NCBI GenBank assembly: GCA_014621425.1
Contig: JAANBB010000066.1
Coordinates: forward strand, 62,001 to 126,000
Length of the DNA stretch: 64,000 nucleotides
Source of the DNA: Cylindrodendrum hubeiense
Lineage: Eukaryota > Ascomycota > Sordariomycetes > Hypocreales > Nectriaceae
Reading direction: 5' to 3'
The position numbers and the translations under genes were made by a program. This document shows, piece by piece, positions 46,001 to 55,597 of this stretch (position 1 is the stretch's first letter; every line of letters begins with the position of its first letter). The notes under the pieces are model-generated. The model made no database searches. It was not told the DNA's origin and worked only from the letters and a program-made list of their open reading frames with translations.

Positions 46001-49000
46001 CGTACGTAGTCGGCTATTTTCTGTTCCGCGTGGTAAAGACTGGCAACAATATGGAGCAGCGTCTCTCCCTTGTTATTCGTAGCGAGCGGATCTGTGCCAG
46101 CGTCGATGAGGCGTTGGAGCACCCCCCGTGAGTTGTCTCTGCGGGCGACAATATGCAGAGCATTGTTCCCAGCGTTGTCGACAGTGTCGGTCTGAGCACC
46201 ATAGCGTTGAAGAATTTCCAGATAGCTTTCCCTGAATAGACAGCTCAAAAACAGTGTAGAGCCTTGCGCTGCTGACTTTGTGTTGATATCAATGCCTTCT
46301 GCGAGCAGTAGTTTGAGGTTTTGCTCGAAATCTGATTCGTTGCGTGCGTTAGCTAGCGAAAACCAGCATCGTCTCTTGACTGTTTCGCTTTTGCATTTTG
46401 ATAGCAGCAGCTTGAAGGTGGCGGGTCCGGTCAATGAAGACATTGCGTATTGTACTGGTGTGCATCCATAATTGTCTTCGATGTTGGGGTCAGCGCCCTG
46501 CTCAAGTAGATATCTAACGATGGCATCGGTATGATCGGGTACCATTTTCGTGGAACAGTTAGACAGCAAATGGTGCAAGGCTGTACTTCCACGAGAGTCC
46601 TTGGCGTTTGGATCGCTGCCGCGCTCTATAAGAGAGTGCACCATCTCGAGGTCGTGGAAGCTCTGGAGGAATACGTGCAAGACCGTCTCCCTTTCGCCAC
46701 GAGGATGAGACGACAACTTAGTGACGTCGGCTCCAGCCTCCAGCAGAGCACGCATTGCAGCCATCTGCTCTCGCTTGGGCCACGAGCCCCTTGTATTGAT
46801 TCCAGCAGTGCGAAACAGGCCCGTCTGTCCCTTACCGTCGGGCTGGTCTACGTCTGCGCCTCGTTTGACCAGCATGTCGAGAATGGCGCGGCAAGCGGCA
46901 TCGTTCTCAGAATTCCACATGTTGACGAGGTAATTCAGCGGCCCTCTCATAGTACTGGGCCTAAATGAGCCGCCATTGCGGCTTCGTCGCGGATGATAGA
47001 CCGATGTTTGCTTGACATTGGCCCCTCTTTTGATGAGAGCCTCGACACATTTAACGTTGACCGCACCACACGCAAAGTACAGGGCTGTTGCGCCGCTGAA
47101 GGTTGCATCTGGCGAGACATCAGACTTTTCAAGGATAGCTAACACGGCATCGGTGCGATTAAACCGACAGGATTCGCATAAGAGCTGCTCCAGCGTCTCT
47201 CCCTTGCAGAAAGGAATCATGGCAACCACGGCGTCTGTATTGCCACGCTTAGTGGCATAAAAAATTGCACATTCTCCCTTTGTAATCGTCTCGCCACCCA
47301 GCAATCGTCCAGCATGATTCTCTTTAGTTTTGATTGTAGTTGGCTCGACTCCCGCCTCGAGTAGGATAGTCAAAACTGCGGCGTGGTTTCTCCTTGCTGC
47401 GAGATGGATCGGTTTCAGACCGCGTCCGTCAATGGGGTTTGGATCACTTCCATGTTTTAATAGCAGCGATACCACTGTTGCATGGCCGTTCCTTGCTGCC
47501 CAATGCAATGGAACGCGTTCTTGTGCATCCAGAGCAGACACAGACTCTCCCTCCCGGATCAGCTTCAGAGCCAACTCCGACAGCCCACAAAAGGCAGCAA
47601 GATGAAGCGCCGTTGGGATACCGTCGGTGCTGGACTTGGTTCTAGATGTTGATTTCCACTGGAGGACAAGCCACCTAAAAAGTTCTAGTTTGGGCTTCAA
47701 GAATCCCAAAACCGCATCGAAAAATTCGTCGTCGTGCACATCATAGTGACTAGCATGATGTGCCCAATTCTCAACAGCGTAACTCAGAAACGGATGTTGT
47801 AGGCGAGCTTCCATGTATAAGAAGGGATCCCTTTCTTCTTCCAAGCCTAGATAGGACTGTCTATGATGCATTTCGTCATAATCGAACTCATGTGCGGGTT
47901 TGCTGAATGCCGTGGAGACTTGGTCTGCAGAATGCTCCCCTTCCAGCAACAGTGAGCCAGATTGAAGATATCGCAGGCAGTTAATCGTCAGCCGCTTGTG
48001 AGCTTCAGGGGAGTTGATGATGGGGAAATCCAATAAGGCCCCGCCGACGGGTTCGTTCCGTGTATCACCGCGCAGAAACTCGGTGAAAGAATGGTGAATA
48101 ACCTGTAATGTCTCGTCCTCCAGGACTTCGATGAGTGGGCCACAGCTGCTGCTAACTAGAGCTTTGAAGCCCGTCGGCTCAGCTGCATTTGCGCAAACGC
48201 ATTTTAATAGAGTTGCTAACTCGTTCAATCTCAAGGGGCGAGAGGCATGAGTCACCGCCTCGAGGATAAGAACCTGCACCTCGGTACTTATCCCGTTTTC
48301 TCTACGGTGCTTGGCCAGCAACCTGTTGTATGTCTGCTCCAGGCCAACAGGTAGCGATGCTTCGAGAGCTTCGATGTTGATGGGCTCATCAGAAAGAAGG
48401 GCGGACTCGATTTGATCCATGGTAAGCTTCGCGTAGAGAAACAGCCCTTCGGATCTTTTGGAGACCATATCAACGACCTGTTGTTTTATCGCACGCTGGT
48501 CGTCGGATTTGGGAGTTATGTCAAAGCGATATTTCAAATACGAGGTGATGTCGAGCTGAATGAGTTTCTGCTGCAGGCTGATGTGCACAATGGAGGAGTC
48601 CCGCAGCGCACTTTGCAAGTACTGTTTGGGTCGACTCGTCATGAACAGCTTGAGCGAACGCGGGCGGTAGGTGGCTAGGCTGTTGAGCCTGTCCAGAAAG
48701 GGCTTGTTGTCCAGAGTCATTTCATCGAGGGCGTCAGCGAAGCAATACACCTTTGGAACCGAAGAGACACCGTCCAGGAACAGGTCGACGAGGTCATTGT
48801 CGGACAAATCTGCGAGGTTGGTCTTGAGGAGCGGCTGAAGCGCGTACTGGAGCTTGACCGAGTGAGGCAGAAGCTGTGCCAGCCAGTCCTGCATCAAGGC
48901 ACGGGGCGAGAAATTGGAGGCCACAATATTGCGGAAGAAGAAGAAGAGCACGGGAACCTGCTCGGTGGTGCGCAGATGCTGGATCATGGACGCCGCAACG

Positions 49001-49269
49001 ACGGATTTGCCGGCGCCTGGAACGCCCTTGATCCAGAGGCTGCCACGGTCTGGAGAATCGTGCCATTGTCTATACTCTTCCGTTTCCGTGAGCCAGACGC
49101 CGGTACCTGGGGCCTGCGACAGGAGATGGCGACAGAACTCGCCTGAAACGGCCAGATAATCGGTGGGCTGGAGCCATTCCCGGATCTTGGCTACGTCGTC
49201 GGGGCCAAGGGCGGCGTCATCGTGACTGACAATGTCGTACTCGTCGGCTGTGAGTGCTGAGCGCGGCAT
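43063..49269 (-). CDS. NACHT-ankyrin NLR protein, 2068 aa, intronless
   Basis: Residues 1-75 hold the linker typical of fungal NACHT proteins (REWLQPTDY, then GTGVWLTETEEYRQW). The NACHT P-loop GVPGAGKS is at 82-89, the Walker B region VYCFADALDE at 174-183, and LFMTSRP (sensor) at 208-214. A helical winged region follows to ~600. From ~610 to the end there are well over 20 ankyrin repeats (for example TALHLAAFCGLSELALKLI and TPLHYACASGEAESVAFLL), some strongly diverged. The start at 49269 (MPRSAL) is the first ATG; the open frame upstream to 49440 has none. There is no HET, purine-nucleoside phosphorylase or lipase domain at the N-terminus, so its output domain is unclear. Such STAND proteins act in non-self recognition and cell death in fungi. 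No interruption was found in 6.2 kb. Confidence 0.93.
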   Translation of the reverse strand: MPRSALTADEYDIVSHDDAALGPDDVAKIREWLQPTDYLAVSGEFCRHLLSQAPGTGVWLTETEEYRQWHDSPDRGSLWIKGVPGAGKSVVAASMIQHLRTTEQVPVLFFFFRNIVASNFSPRALMQDWLAQLLPHSVKLQYALQPLLKTNLADLSDNDLVDLFLDGVSSVPKVYCFADALDEMTLDNKPFLDRLNSLATYRPRSLKLFMTSRPKQYLQSALRDSSIVHISLQQKLIQLDITSYLKYRFDITPKSDDQRAIKQQVVDMVSKRSEGLFLYAKLTMDQIESALLSDEPINIEALEASLPVGLEQTYNRLLAKHRRENGISTEVQVLILEAVTHASRPLRLNELATLLKCVCANAAEPTGFKALVSSSCGPLIEVLEDETLQVIHHSFTEFLRGDTRNEPVGGALLDFPIINSPEAHKRLTINCLRYLQSGSLLLEGEHSADQVSTAFSKPAHEFDYDEMHHRQSYLGLEEERDPFLYMEARLQHPFLSYAVENWAHHASHYDVHDDEFFDAVLGFLKPKLELFRWLVLQWKSTSRTKSSTDGIPTALHLAAFCGLSELALKLIREGESVSALDAQERVPLHWAARNGHATVVSLLLKHGSDPNPIDGRGLKPIHLAARRNHAAVLTILLEAGVEPTTIKTKENHAGRLLGGETITKGECAIFYATKRGNTDAVVAMIPFCKGETLEQLLCESCRFNRTDAVLAILEKSDVSPDATFSGATALYFACGAVNVKCVEALIKRGANVKQTSVYHPRRSRNGGSFRPSTMRGPLNYLVNMWNSENDAACRAILDMLVKRGADVDQPDGKGQTGLFRTAGINTRGSWPKREQMAAMRALLEAGADVTKLSSHPRGERETVLHVFLQSFHDLEMVHSLIERGSDPNAKDSRGSTALHHLLSNCSTKMVPDHTDAIVRYLLEQGADPNIEDNYGCTPVQYAMSSLTGPATFKLLLSKCKSETVKRRCWFSLANARNESDFEQNLKLLLAEGIDINTKSAAQGSTLFLSCLFRESYLEILQRYGAQTDTVDNAGNNALHIVARRDNSRGVLQRLIDAGTDPLATNNKGETLLHIVASLYHAEQKIADYVRWIVSLGIDVNAVNSDGQTAIHVNMEATASSNTRPNSKNVKFVHAIQDGENIDFNIRDKDGLTALHVASMRSEVEFAILIEAGADLGHLTTDSQNVLHLASRSRNADIVGQALSKAEESGLDVNQKDDHGRTPLHYACASGEAESVAFLLKHGADVDAVDEDKCTPLHACAAFRVEQNIWDALRQRRRRWFGDDPRDPLRPNCGRDLCEEQPWYRIKYGTHKLVARKTFHYAVATIAEMLLNAGADPSAVNGKESTALDIALSLSCTEFIEVFATNEELFEKTIEGLGYNEKPELVSLIKSRIKTQIALICTKSSRASLPASALDEIFRAPADYLNLWNCEDAIYLINEGFKRHPLESSYYELLERLVNSDLLPVVKGVPRLVAAYSTYKPLKDKIERAKKDKKVSYYGRGAQTALQMACSKEESNMQMLQLLVETLKVDINERSAVTQGQYYDRKAEVAPGETALHMLASGGLWWQLEGLKYLISKGADVNARGDKGRTPLHLAARGMEWDNSKIKHFWRATAVTILLDNGADPNIVDEQGHSALHKASAAPEVMRELLRRGADATIGEINPLFLAIQDQNLEALEVLLDHGVSPDSLDEKRHSRDIHYTLTEQRRVYPLLCSVFPITNASVSNSVPLIKSLVERGADIYLPLNDKENLINFLFEHPEYEAIKALLEEPCVSRIDFNRRDQQGRTVLMAACDWHDVLPGYSHRHWSPKETGPPIRIVGLGADATLVDYQGKTALHHILNNSGMPDDVIIEFINRPEVAPTLLTKDNDGYTPLQYALLELRPEVCEVLLSKGADLLEPDPNGLTALHHIAARCLKNSRNPGRSGRLNIDLPKEYFDHSLALWNKFIDAGGSINARDKEGTTPLHVYMRSPASDKEQIPMACHMTHYDKLFPAESGADVFATNHGGETMLHAIAGKTTGYPNSDDHDKALFELMMSKGLDPLKEDAKGRSALDVASACEKDAIVGIMVRK

Positions 49270-49572
49270 GCTCAAGCGAAAAATGAATAATGAATAATGG
49301 ATAATGGAGATATGTGATGATGGTGTTGAGAATGGAAAATGATGAAGCTGGAGTCTGAAACCAACGCCTCCTGTCAGACGTTGGCGCTGGATTAGGCAAC
49401 AGTGGAGAGTGGGGGCCAAAACAAGGCAGATTTCGACCACAGTGCCATAGCAGCAAAAGGTGGAACCTCCAGATACCAGCAGTTCTGTACACTATAACCA
49501 ACCCCTAAGCCAGTGTTCCTTTCACCAAACGGAACGAGCTGCTAGACTTGGGGGTTAGGAGGGATTCATTTT
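49270..49572. other. Intergenic, NLR promoter side
   Basis: About 300 bases upstream of the NLR ATG. It contains runs of ATTATTCAT-like sequence near 49280-49310 and the left target-site duplicate at its end. Confidence 0.5.
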
Positions 49573-49868
49573 GAGTGTTGCTATTCACTCACTTTCATGT
49601 TGTTATTCGCGCACATCCGTGTACAACTGTTTCAAAAGATAATTACCAGTAATATGACATTTGAGCAGGGAAAATCCAAGAAGGCTAATTAATCGCATTT
49701 ATTTATCCTAATACTGCACTTTATTTTTTTATTTATTCCCTAATAGCAAAAATTGCTTTTAGGTTAGGGATGCATATGCGCATGATGTAGCTAAGATTTA
49801 GGTGCTAAAATTGTATCTGTGTGCGAATAGCAATCTGCGTGTGTGCAAATAGCAATACTCTTCATTTT
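49565..49868. mobile_element. Short inverted-repeat transposon (MITE), 288 bp plus 8-bp target-site duplication
   Basis: The element runs from 49573 to 49860. It is flanked on both sides by the identical octamer TTCATTTT (49565-49572 and 49861-49868). Its ends are inverted repeats of about 40 bp: the left end reads GAGTGTTGCTATTC, and the right end, on the other strand, GAGTATTGCTATTTG. Both continue to TTGTTATTCGC or TTGCTATTCGC followed by a CACA. Each terminal repeat holds two copies of a TTGYTATT motif. The inside is AT-rich with no coding frame. An 8-bp duplication is the mark of the hAT superfamily, so it is probably a non-autonomous hAT-type element (inference; the end bases are not the classic CAG). 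Confidence 0.82.
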
Positions 49869-50352
49869 ACCATCTAGTGACCAATCAAGGTACGGGTGTA
49901 GCGTTCCAGATCTCGGAGCATTACCCTTACTCATTAGTCTTCAGTCTCACTGCTTCGCCGCCCAGCCCTATCAGCCTTACTGGGCTGGCCCGAAATCCCT
50001 TTCTATTCGTGTCTCCTCCGTCTGACAATGGACGGTGGTGCTTATCATCTCAGCCCCCAACCGACTGATGTGTTACCCTATCAGCACCGGAGTATCCGGG
50101 CGGCGTCCACACTGGCAAATCAGGCGCCGCCCTGGCAAGACACATGCTCGACGTGTTAACTCGGCGAAGGCCCAGACGCAGTCAGCCGTTGATGAGCTAA
50201 GTGGCGGCTGAGTGCTTCGTTGCGGCTTAAAGCCGTCCAAAGTGAAGACTCCGCACGAGGCTGCGTTGTCGTCATCTGATGTAAAATGCCCTGTCTCCCC
50301 GTTTTCTACTCGGCTGGCCGCATGGGTCTCGCATACGGCCTCCAGCAACGCA
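49869..50352. other. Intergenic, promoter of the membrane-protein gene
   Basis: About 480 bases. The coding frame of the next gene is open back to 50212, but no ATG occurs there. Confidence 0.5.
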
Positions 50353-52638
50353 ATGGACCCTTACGCCAGCAACGAATGGATCCCTAGTCGGAGCATCTCC
50401 AGGAAACCGGTTGCACATGATGGAACGGGCGTTTCCCCGTATCACTCGCCCACGACCCCGCAAACTCCATGGATGGGGCACTCGACGACCTTTTTTACCA
50501 ACTCCCCCGGTCGCTCAACCGACACAGGGTATCCTTCGAGTATCTGGGAGCCAGTGCAGCAACCTCCAAGGCCGCAGAGCCGTCGCACAAATGACAGCCA
50601 GACTGGGCTTCTCCGGTCACAAACCGTCGATGATCCTCCACCGCCGCCGACGCAAAGTCAATCGCGCGTTGTCCGGTGGTTCAGGAAGCACTGGACCCCA
50701 GCATGGAGCATGTACGCCTTTCTACTAGCGGGCATCGCTTTCGCCTGTGGACATCACGCATTCTACAACAGCCTCGACGGCAAAGAGGCCGATGATCAAT
50801 TACGAAAGCTCCGATACGGAACGGCGCTGGCCTTCTTCGCCAAGGCAAGCTTTGTCACTGCGGCAATTCTAGCCTACCGCCAGCGAGTATGGATGATCGT
50901 TCGAGAAAAGATCATCTCTCTGGGGGCAGTCGACTCCCTTTTCGCGGCCGCGGAAGACCTGACGGCGTTGTTCCATTGGGAGGCCTTCAAGAGCGCCAAG
51001 GTCGCCATGTGTCTTGCCATCTACATTTGGGCAACTCCGCTGGTGGTCATCTTCACGTCTGAAACTCTCTCCGTTGTTCCAAAAACAATGCGAGAAAACA
51101 CGACGTGCGGGGGCATTCAAACCCTCAATTTTACCCACGAAGAAACCAACGACTTTCGTCATCCACAAAGGGCGAGCAACGGCCTTGTCAAGCTGTCCGT
51201 GTCCCTTTGGAACACAACTCAGGCGTCTGGGGATATTGAGCCCAACAACGAAAACTCGTTCGATTATTGGATCGCAAGCAGCACACAGTTCAAAGAGGTT
51301 GCCATGAGGAGCCAATATCTCCGACAGGTGGTTTCACGAAAAGGTGCCGACGTGGACATATGCGGCAGAGGATGGAATTGCACCTTCAACATCGAGTTTA
51401 CCGGCCCAAGTTACAAATGCGAGACCCTTGCCTCCGGTATCGACTCCAAGGTGAAGAAACTCGGGGATGCAGAATGCCCGTTCAATACGAGTATGCTTGT
51501 ACCAAAGGGTAATTACACCTACTATACCCTCTCCGACAGGGGAGAATATGGAGGGGAGCAGATCATTTCAGAAGATGGAGGGGTTCCAAAGACAAAAAAA
51601 AGGCCATATCCCAAGAATCTAGGCGCTTTCAGAACAGAACCTTTGTTATGGGTGGGGTACGCTGTTACGAACCGAACTCCAGACGATGTGCCCGAGAACA
51701 AGAGCAGTCCAAACTTTTCAAACGATGCATTTGTACCCAAGATTTTTGGATGCGAGCACTACGAAACAAAATACAAGGTCAAGTTGAACTATACAAACGG
51801 TATTCAGTTCCACGAGGTCAAACGCGAGATCGGTGACAAGATCATCGACACACGATTCCTTCCGGGGAAAAACATCGGCAACGAAGGCCTATTGGACAAC
51901 ACAACTGCGACGCCCCCAAGCAACTATGTCTTTCCGAAAGATTTGCATCTTTATCGCAAGACTGCAGCGTATCATTCCGTGGGAAGGCAAATGCGCGATA
52001 TCATTAATGGAACCATTACGCTTCTCAACAAGGTCGCCAATACACGTGCGCTAGAGACACGACTAATCGAGAGGAATAATTACCTGCCCATCGATAATTT
52101 TGAAGTGGAAATCGAAAAATTTTACGAAGAGATTATCTTGTCATTGCTATCCGACCCGCAGTTTCTTGCCGTATCCTGGGCGTACGATCCTTCGAAGACG
52201 GCACTAATTCCCACAGGGGACAGGAATATGCGCTTTCCCTGCATGAGAGAACGAACCACTAATGTCTACCGCTACCACCGTGATGACCTGTGGGTGGTGT
52301 ACTCACTAGCTATACTAATGGCCGTCATTGCCGTGGTGTTTGGTGTCGCGGCGATGCGAAACGAATACGTGGTGCGAGACACCAGGTTTTCGTCAATCGT
52401 CGCCGCGACACGAGGCCAAAGTCTGAACAGGGTACAGTGGGAAGAGGATCGGAGTGTGAAGAAATTAAAGGTCGGCTTTGGTCTTGTGCCGGATGTTGCA
52501 GGAGAAGCAAAATATGGCTTTGGACTGGAGGGAGATGTGGCGCAACACAAGTCGCAGGGAGCAGCTCGGTCGCCAGCGGTTCAATTAAGAGAGTGGGGTG
52601 GTAAGAGGGCAAGTTGGTTGATGGGGGGGCCGCGTTAG
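50353..52638 (+). CDS. Multi-pass membrane protein with large glycosylated loop, 761 aa
   Basis: A single exon; ATG in AACGCAATGGACCC. An N-terminal cytosolic tail of ~115 residues is Pro/Ser-rich. Membrane spans are seen at ~120-140 (MYAFLLAGIAFACGHHAFY), ~160-180 (ALAFFAKASFVTAAILAY), ~225-245 (VAMCLAIYIWATPLVVIF) and ~655-675 (VYSLAILMAVIAVVFGVAAM). Between the third and fourth lies a ~410-residue loop with many Asn-X-Ser/Thr sites and several Cys (ICGRGWNCTFNIEF, FGCEHYETKYK), so it faces outside. The C-terminal tail is cytosolic. This layout matches a fungal family sometimes annotated, without good reason, as formylmethionine deformylase-like. The function is unknown. Confidence 0.82.
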   Translation: MDPYASNEWIPSRSISRKPVAHDGTGVSPYHSPTTPQTPWMGHSTTFFTNSPGRSTDTGYPSSIWEPVQQPPRPQSRRTNDSQTGLLRSQTVDDPPPPPTQSQSRVVRWFRKHWTPAWSMYAFLLAGIAFACGHHAFYNSLDGKEADDQLRKLRYGTALAFFAKASFVTAAILAYRQRVWMIVREKIISLGAVDSLFAAAEDLTALFHWEAFKSAKVAMCLAIYIWATPLVVIFTSETLSVVPKTMRENTTCGGIQTLNFTHEETNDFRHPQRASNGLVKLSVSLWNTTQASGDIEPNNENSFDYWIASSTQFKEVAMRSQYLRQVVSRKGADVDICGRGWNCTFNIEFTGPSYKCETLASGIDSKVKKLGDAECPFNTSMLVPKGNYTYYTLSDRGEYGGEQIISEDGGVPKTKKRPYPKNLGAFRTEPLLWVGYAVTNRTPDDVPENKSSPNFSNDAFVPKIFGCEHYETKYKVKLNYTNGIQFHEVKREIGDKIIDTRFLPGKNIGNEGLLDNTTATPPSNYVFPKDLHLYRKTAAYHSVGRQMRDIINGTITLLNKVANTRALETRLIERNNYLPIDNFEVEIEKFYEEIILSLLSDPQFLAVSWAYDPSKTALIPTGDRNMRFPCMRERTTNVYRYHRDDLWVVYSLAILMAVIAVVFGVAAMRNEYVVRDTRFSSIVAATRGQSLNRVQWEEDRSVKKLKVGFGLVPDVAGEAKYGFGLEGDVAQHKSQGAARSPAVQLREWGGKRASWLMGGPR

Positions 52639-53839
52639 GGTGTTCATGGCAGCGATTCTGTGTTACAGCCAGCGTTTGACTTTTTCCCTTGGACCGAAAA
52701 ATTGACTAAATCTTATTGATTTGAATCGGCACCATCTCGTTATCAAAGGAAGATCGGTACGGGGCAAGGAACTATTCCTGGAAAGGAATTTGCAGGAGCT
52801 GCATGGCGAGATACAGGATAAAACAAGCTAAGCCCGGAAAGGAATTTTCAACAGCTTGTACAGGAACAGATCTGGGGTAAACGCGCTATACTGGGAAAGG
52901 AATTTACAGGAGCTTGGGGTAGCGTTATCTTTAACTCTTATAAGAATATCTTCTAATCGCAACTGATGCCCAGCACCCCTTGTCAGTTCTGAAGCCTTCA
53001 TAGCAAATCTAGCGTGATGTGTCGCGTTATTGAACGAATGTCTTAACTTGAGGGACTATGTTCAAACAAGTAACGCCATTCATTCACGCCAACAAATCAC
53101 ATGGCCTGGTTTGTTCTAAGGGATGTCGTGCAGATAAACTCAACACCACAAGCTGCGGCAATACGGACAGGCAGTCCCATTTAGGCAAACTGGGCTGAAA
53201 GATGTCTTAATAAAGCGGGATTCTTCACTTACTCCCACTCTCTGATGCCCGGGGTTAATGCTGGCAACCAATGATGGACGGTTGAACACACCAAAGGGGA
53301 AGGACTCAAAGATATCAGGGGTGTTTGGATTTCTAGAACACCCTCTTGGCAGCCAGGGTCTCTCCATATGATCTCCTTGTCCCACCTATTACTACCATAA
53401 TCCAACCTTATACGGCTTACTGACTGGTTAGTAATCGCAGAAAAGGGTCAATACTCTCAAATGTGCTCTTCTTCCCATCTGTAGGGTAGCTACCCCAGTC
53501 TCGTGTTCTCCAACCGACACAAATTGTCGTGCTTCCTGTCTCCACAGCGACAATTGTACCTCCTCACAAGTCAGGTCCGCACTACACTCCAGATCACTCA
53601 TATAAAAGCAACCCTTCTCAATCTGACCTGGAGCATGCTGTATTCCCGAACCACCCGATTAGCTGCGTAGTAGATCAATCAGTCTCGACGGCCTATTGGT
53701 GGTGACATGACAGATGTGGGGGCAACCGTCTTATCTTGCAGTCCTTATCTTGCGGTATAAATCCACCTCCACTCCCAATCGTAAGATACGGCGGCGTCTG
53801 CACACACATGTCTTGGTCTTTGAGGAGACAATTATTCTT
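52639..53839. other. Intergenic, with a three-copy repeat
   Basis: About 1.2 kb. Besides the repeat at 52780-52920, a minus-strand frame at 53140-53385 has no recognisable domain. No gene is supported. Confidence 0.45.
52780..52920. repeat. Three imperfect direct repeats, ~57-bp period
   Basis: GGAAAGGAATTT followed by an A/C/G-rich stretch and AGCTTG or AGCTGC begins at 52780, 52836 and 52894. Spacers between the cores also share bases (TACAGG, GCTA), so this is a tandem array of a ~57-bp unit that has diverged. Confidence 0.6.
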
Positions 53840-55393
53840 ATGCCTGGGAAAAGATCTCGACAAGGGTGTGAAGAGTGCCGAAAGAGGCGCAGGAAGTGTG
53901 ACGAAATTAAACCAACGTGTGGGCAATGCTCCGCCTTCAAGCGGTCATGCCATTACACATTGAAACTGGTCTGGGGTGGGCGGAAGTTCAAAAAGTCGTG
54001 CTTTGGCGTTTGTTTAACCTCGCAGGAGGATTCGGCTGAAAGAATAGGTAATTCAATCCTTCTCCGATGAGACATTGGCTAATCAGCTAGACGATGATAA
54101 CGGCGGCTTCGTCTATGGCACAAAAGTCCTTCCACCAGATGAATTGGCTATGATACCCCGGAGCCTTCCTAATGGTATGCCTATGCCGCAAAGATATCGG
54201 AAACTGCTAGATTACTTTACCAAGGATATTCTGCCGTCCTTATCAACCCACCCGTCAATAAATGAGGACCTTTGCAAGGGCCTGCTCCCTGCCATGCTAC
54301 AATCGCCCCTTTTGCTCTCAGCTGGCCTCGCTCTATCAGCAGCGGGGTTTTCGTCAAGGGGACTAACTGAAGTTGACGGCGTTGACATCTTCCGGGTGAT
54401 AGAACACCTACAAGCTTCCGGCCTGTCTCTGCTGAGGACAGCCCTAGCAAGTGGCCAGGTGGATGAGGTAGTCTTGGCAACATGTTTCATCTGGTGTCTA
54501 GCAGACGTGTTCGCAGGCCGACAAGAGGTGTCTTCCTGGCGTGTCCACTTGCAAGGATTCAAGGCCATTCTCGGAAACGACCACGCCTATCAACAATTCG
54601 TTACAAATCCAGGACCTGTCCAGTCAGCCATGAAGCACCTTTATCTTTTATATCTTTCACTCCAAACGCTGCCTCACCTACCCTCTTTATCGATCTCCGA
54701 CAATTCAACAATGAGTGTGGCCACTGTATCCAAGTCATTTGGACAGATAGATGGGTTCCTAGGGTACAGTGAGGAGGTCCTCGAAGTACTGCAGCAAATC
54801 AACCAGCTGCCTGCCTCTGGCCAACCGACTTCTTATGTTGAAGCCGACGTTCTTCTCGGAAAGGTCAAAGGGATGATTAGTCGAGACGCAAAGGCTCCGC
54901 CAGACGTTTCAATTTCCTCGGTCCTCACGCCTGAATCTGGACGCGAGTTTGTGCTCTGCCACAAGACATTTCAACAAGCCACATTGATCCACCTGTACCG
55001 ACGGCTGTATAACATGCCCTCCGGATCGCAGCCAATCCAGTCCGCCGTCGAAGCAATCAATAAAATGATCAGCAACATGACGCAGGGCCAGCCGTGCAAC
55101 ACATGGGTCGCGATGGCAATGCCTATTTTCACCATTGGATGTGAAGCTTTTAGTGTGGAGCAAAAGACATTCGTCCTCGATAAAATTGACAAGCTCGAGG
55201 CTTGCCTTGGTTCACTTCACGTGCGAATTGTTCGACAAGCCCTTGAGGATATCTGGAAACTCAGAACAGAGTGGCAAGACTTTGACGGGAAATTGTGTGC
55301 CAGTCAATTACTTAGTAAGTGAATTGGACGACACCAAATTCCAAGGCTAACAGCGTGACAGAGGAGTTACAGTACAATATTATTTTATTTTAA
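53840..55393 (+). CDS. Zn2Cys6 transcription factor (Fungal_trans_2 type), ~487 aa
   Basis: Exons 53840-54047, 54091-55314 and 55362-55393. Intron 1 (43 nt) has GTAATT, GCTAAT and CTAG. Intron 2 (47 nt) has GTAAGT, GCTAAC and CAG and adds ten residues at the C-terminus; without it the protein stops two codons after the splice site. The cluster GCEECRKRRRKCDEIKPTC and on has Cys at 10, 13, 20, 27, 30 and 37. It is followed by KLVWGGRKFKKSCFG, typical of regulators with the PF11951 domain (acriflavine-sensitivity/pathway-specific type). The rest is helical (FTKDILPSLSTHPS, FIWCLADVFAGRQ). It points towards the agmatinase gene (convergent) and may control the cluster to its right. Confidence 0.88.
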
Positions 55394-55597
55394 TCCATGA
55401 GGTTATCACGAAAAAGTAAGTCTAAGCCATCCGGCTCACCTCAGCGACTAACTAACCCATCTAGTGCTCCGACACCTCTGGAGTTAGCGTTGGTATCACA
55501 GGGCCAGTTTGAGATCGAACTCTTGATCCAATAGCCTGTATTTACTTGAGCTTATGTTGCTATGACTAATGAATATCTTGATGCCTGAGCCGACGCC

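Noticed and set aside
49270..49440. A longer N-terminus for the NLR
   Set aside because: The frame is open but has no ATG in this part. The first ATG is at 49269 and starts the region conserved among NACHT proteins.
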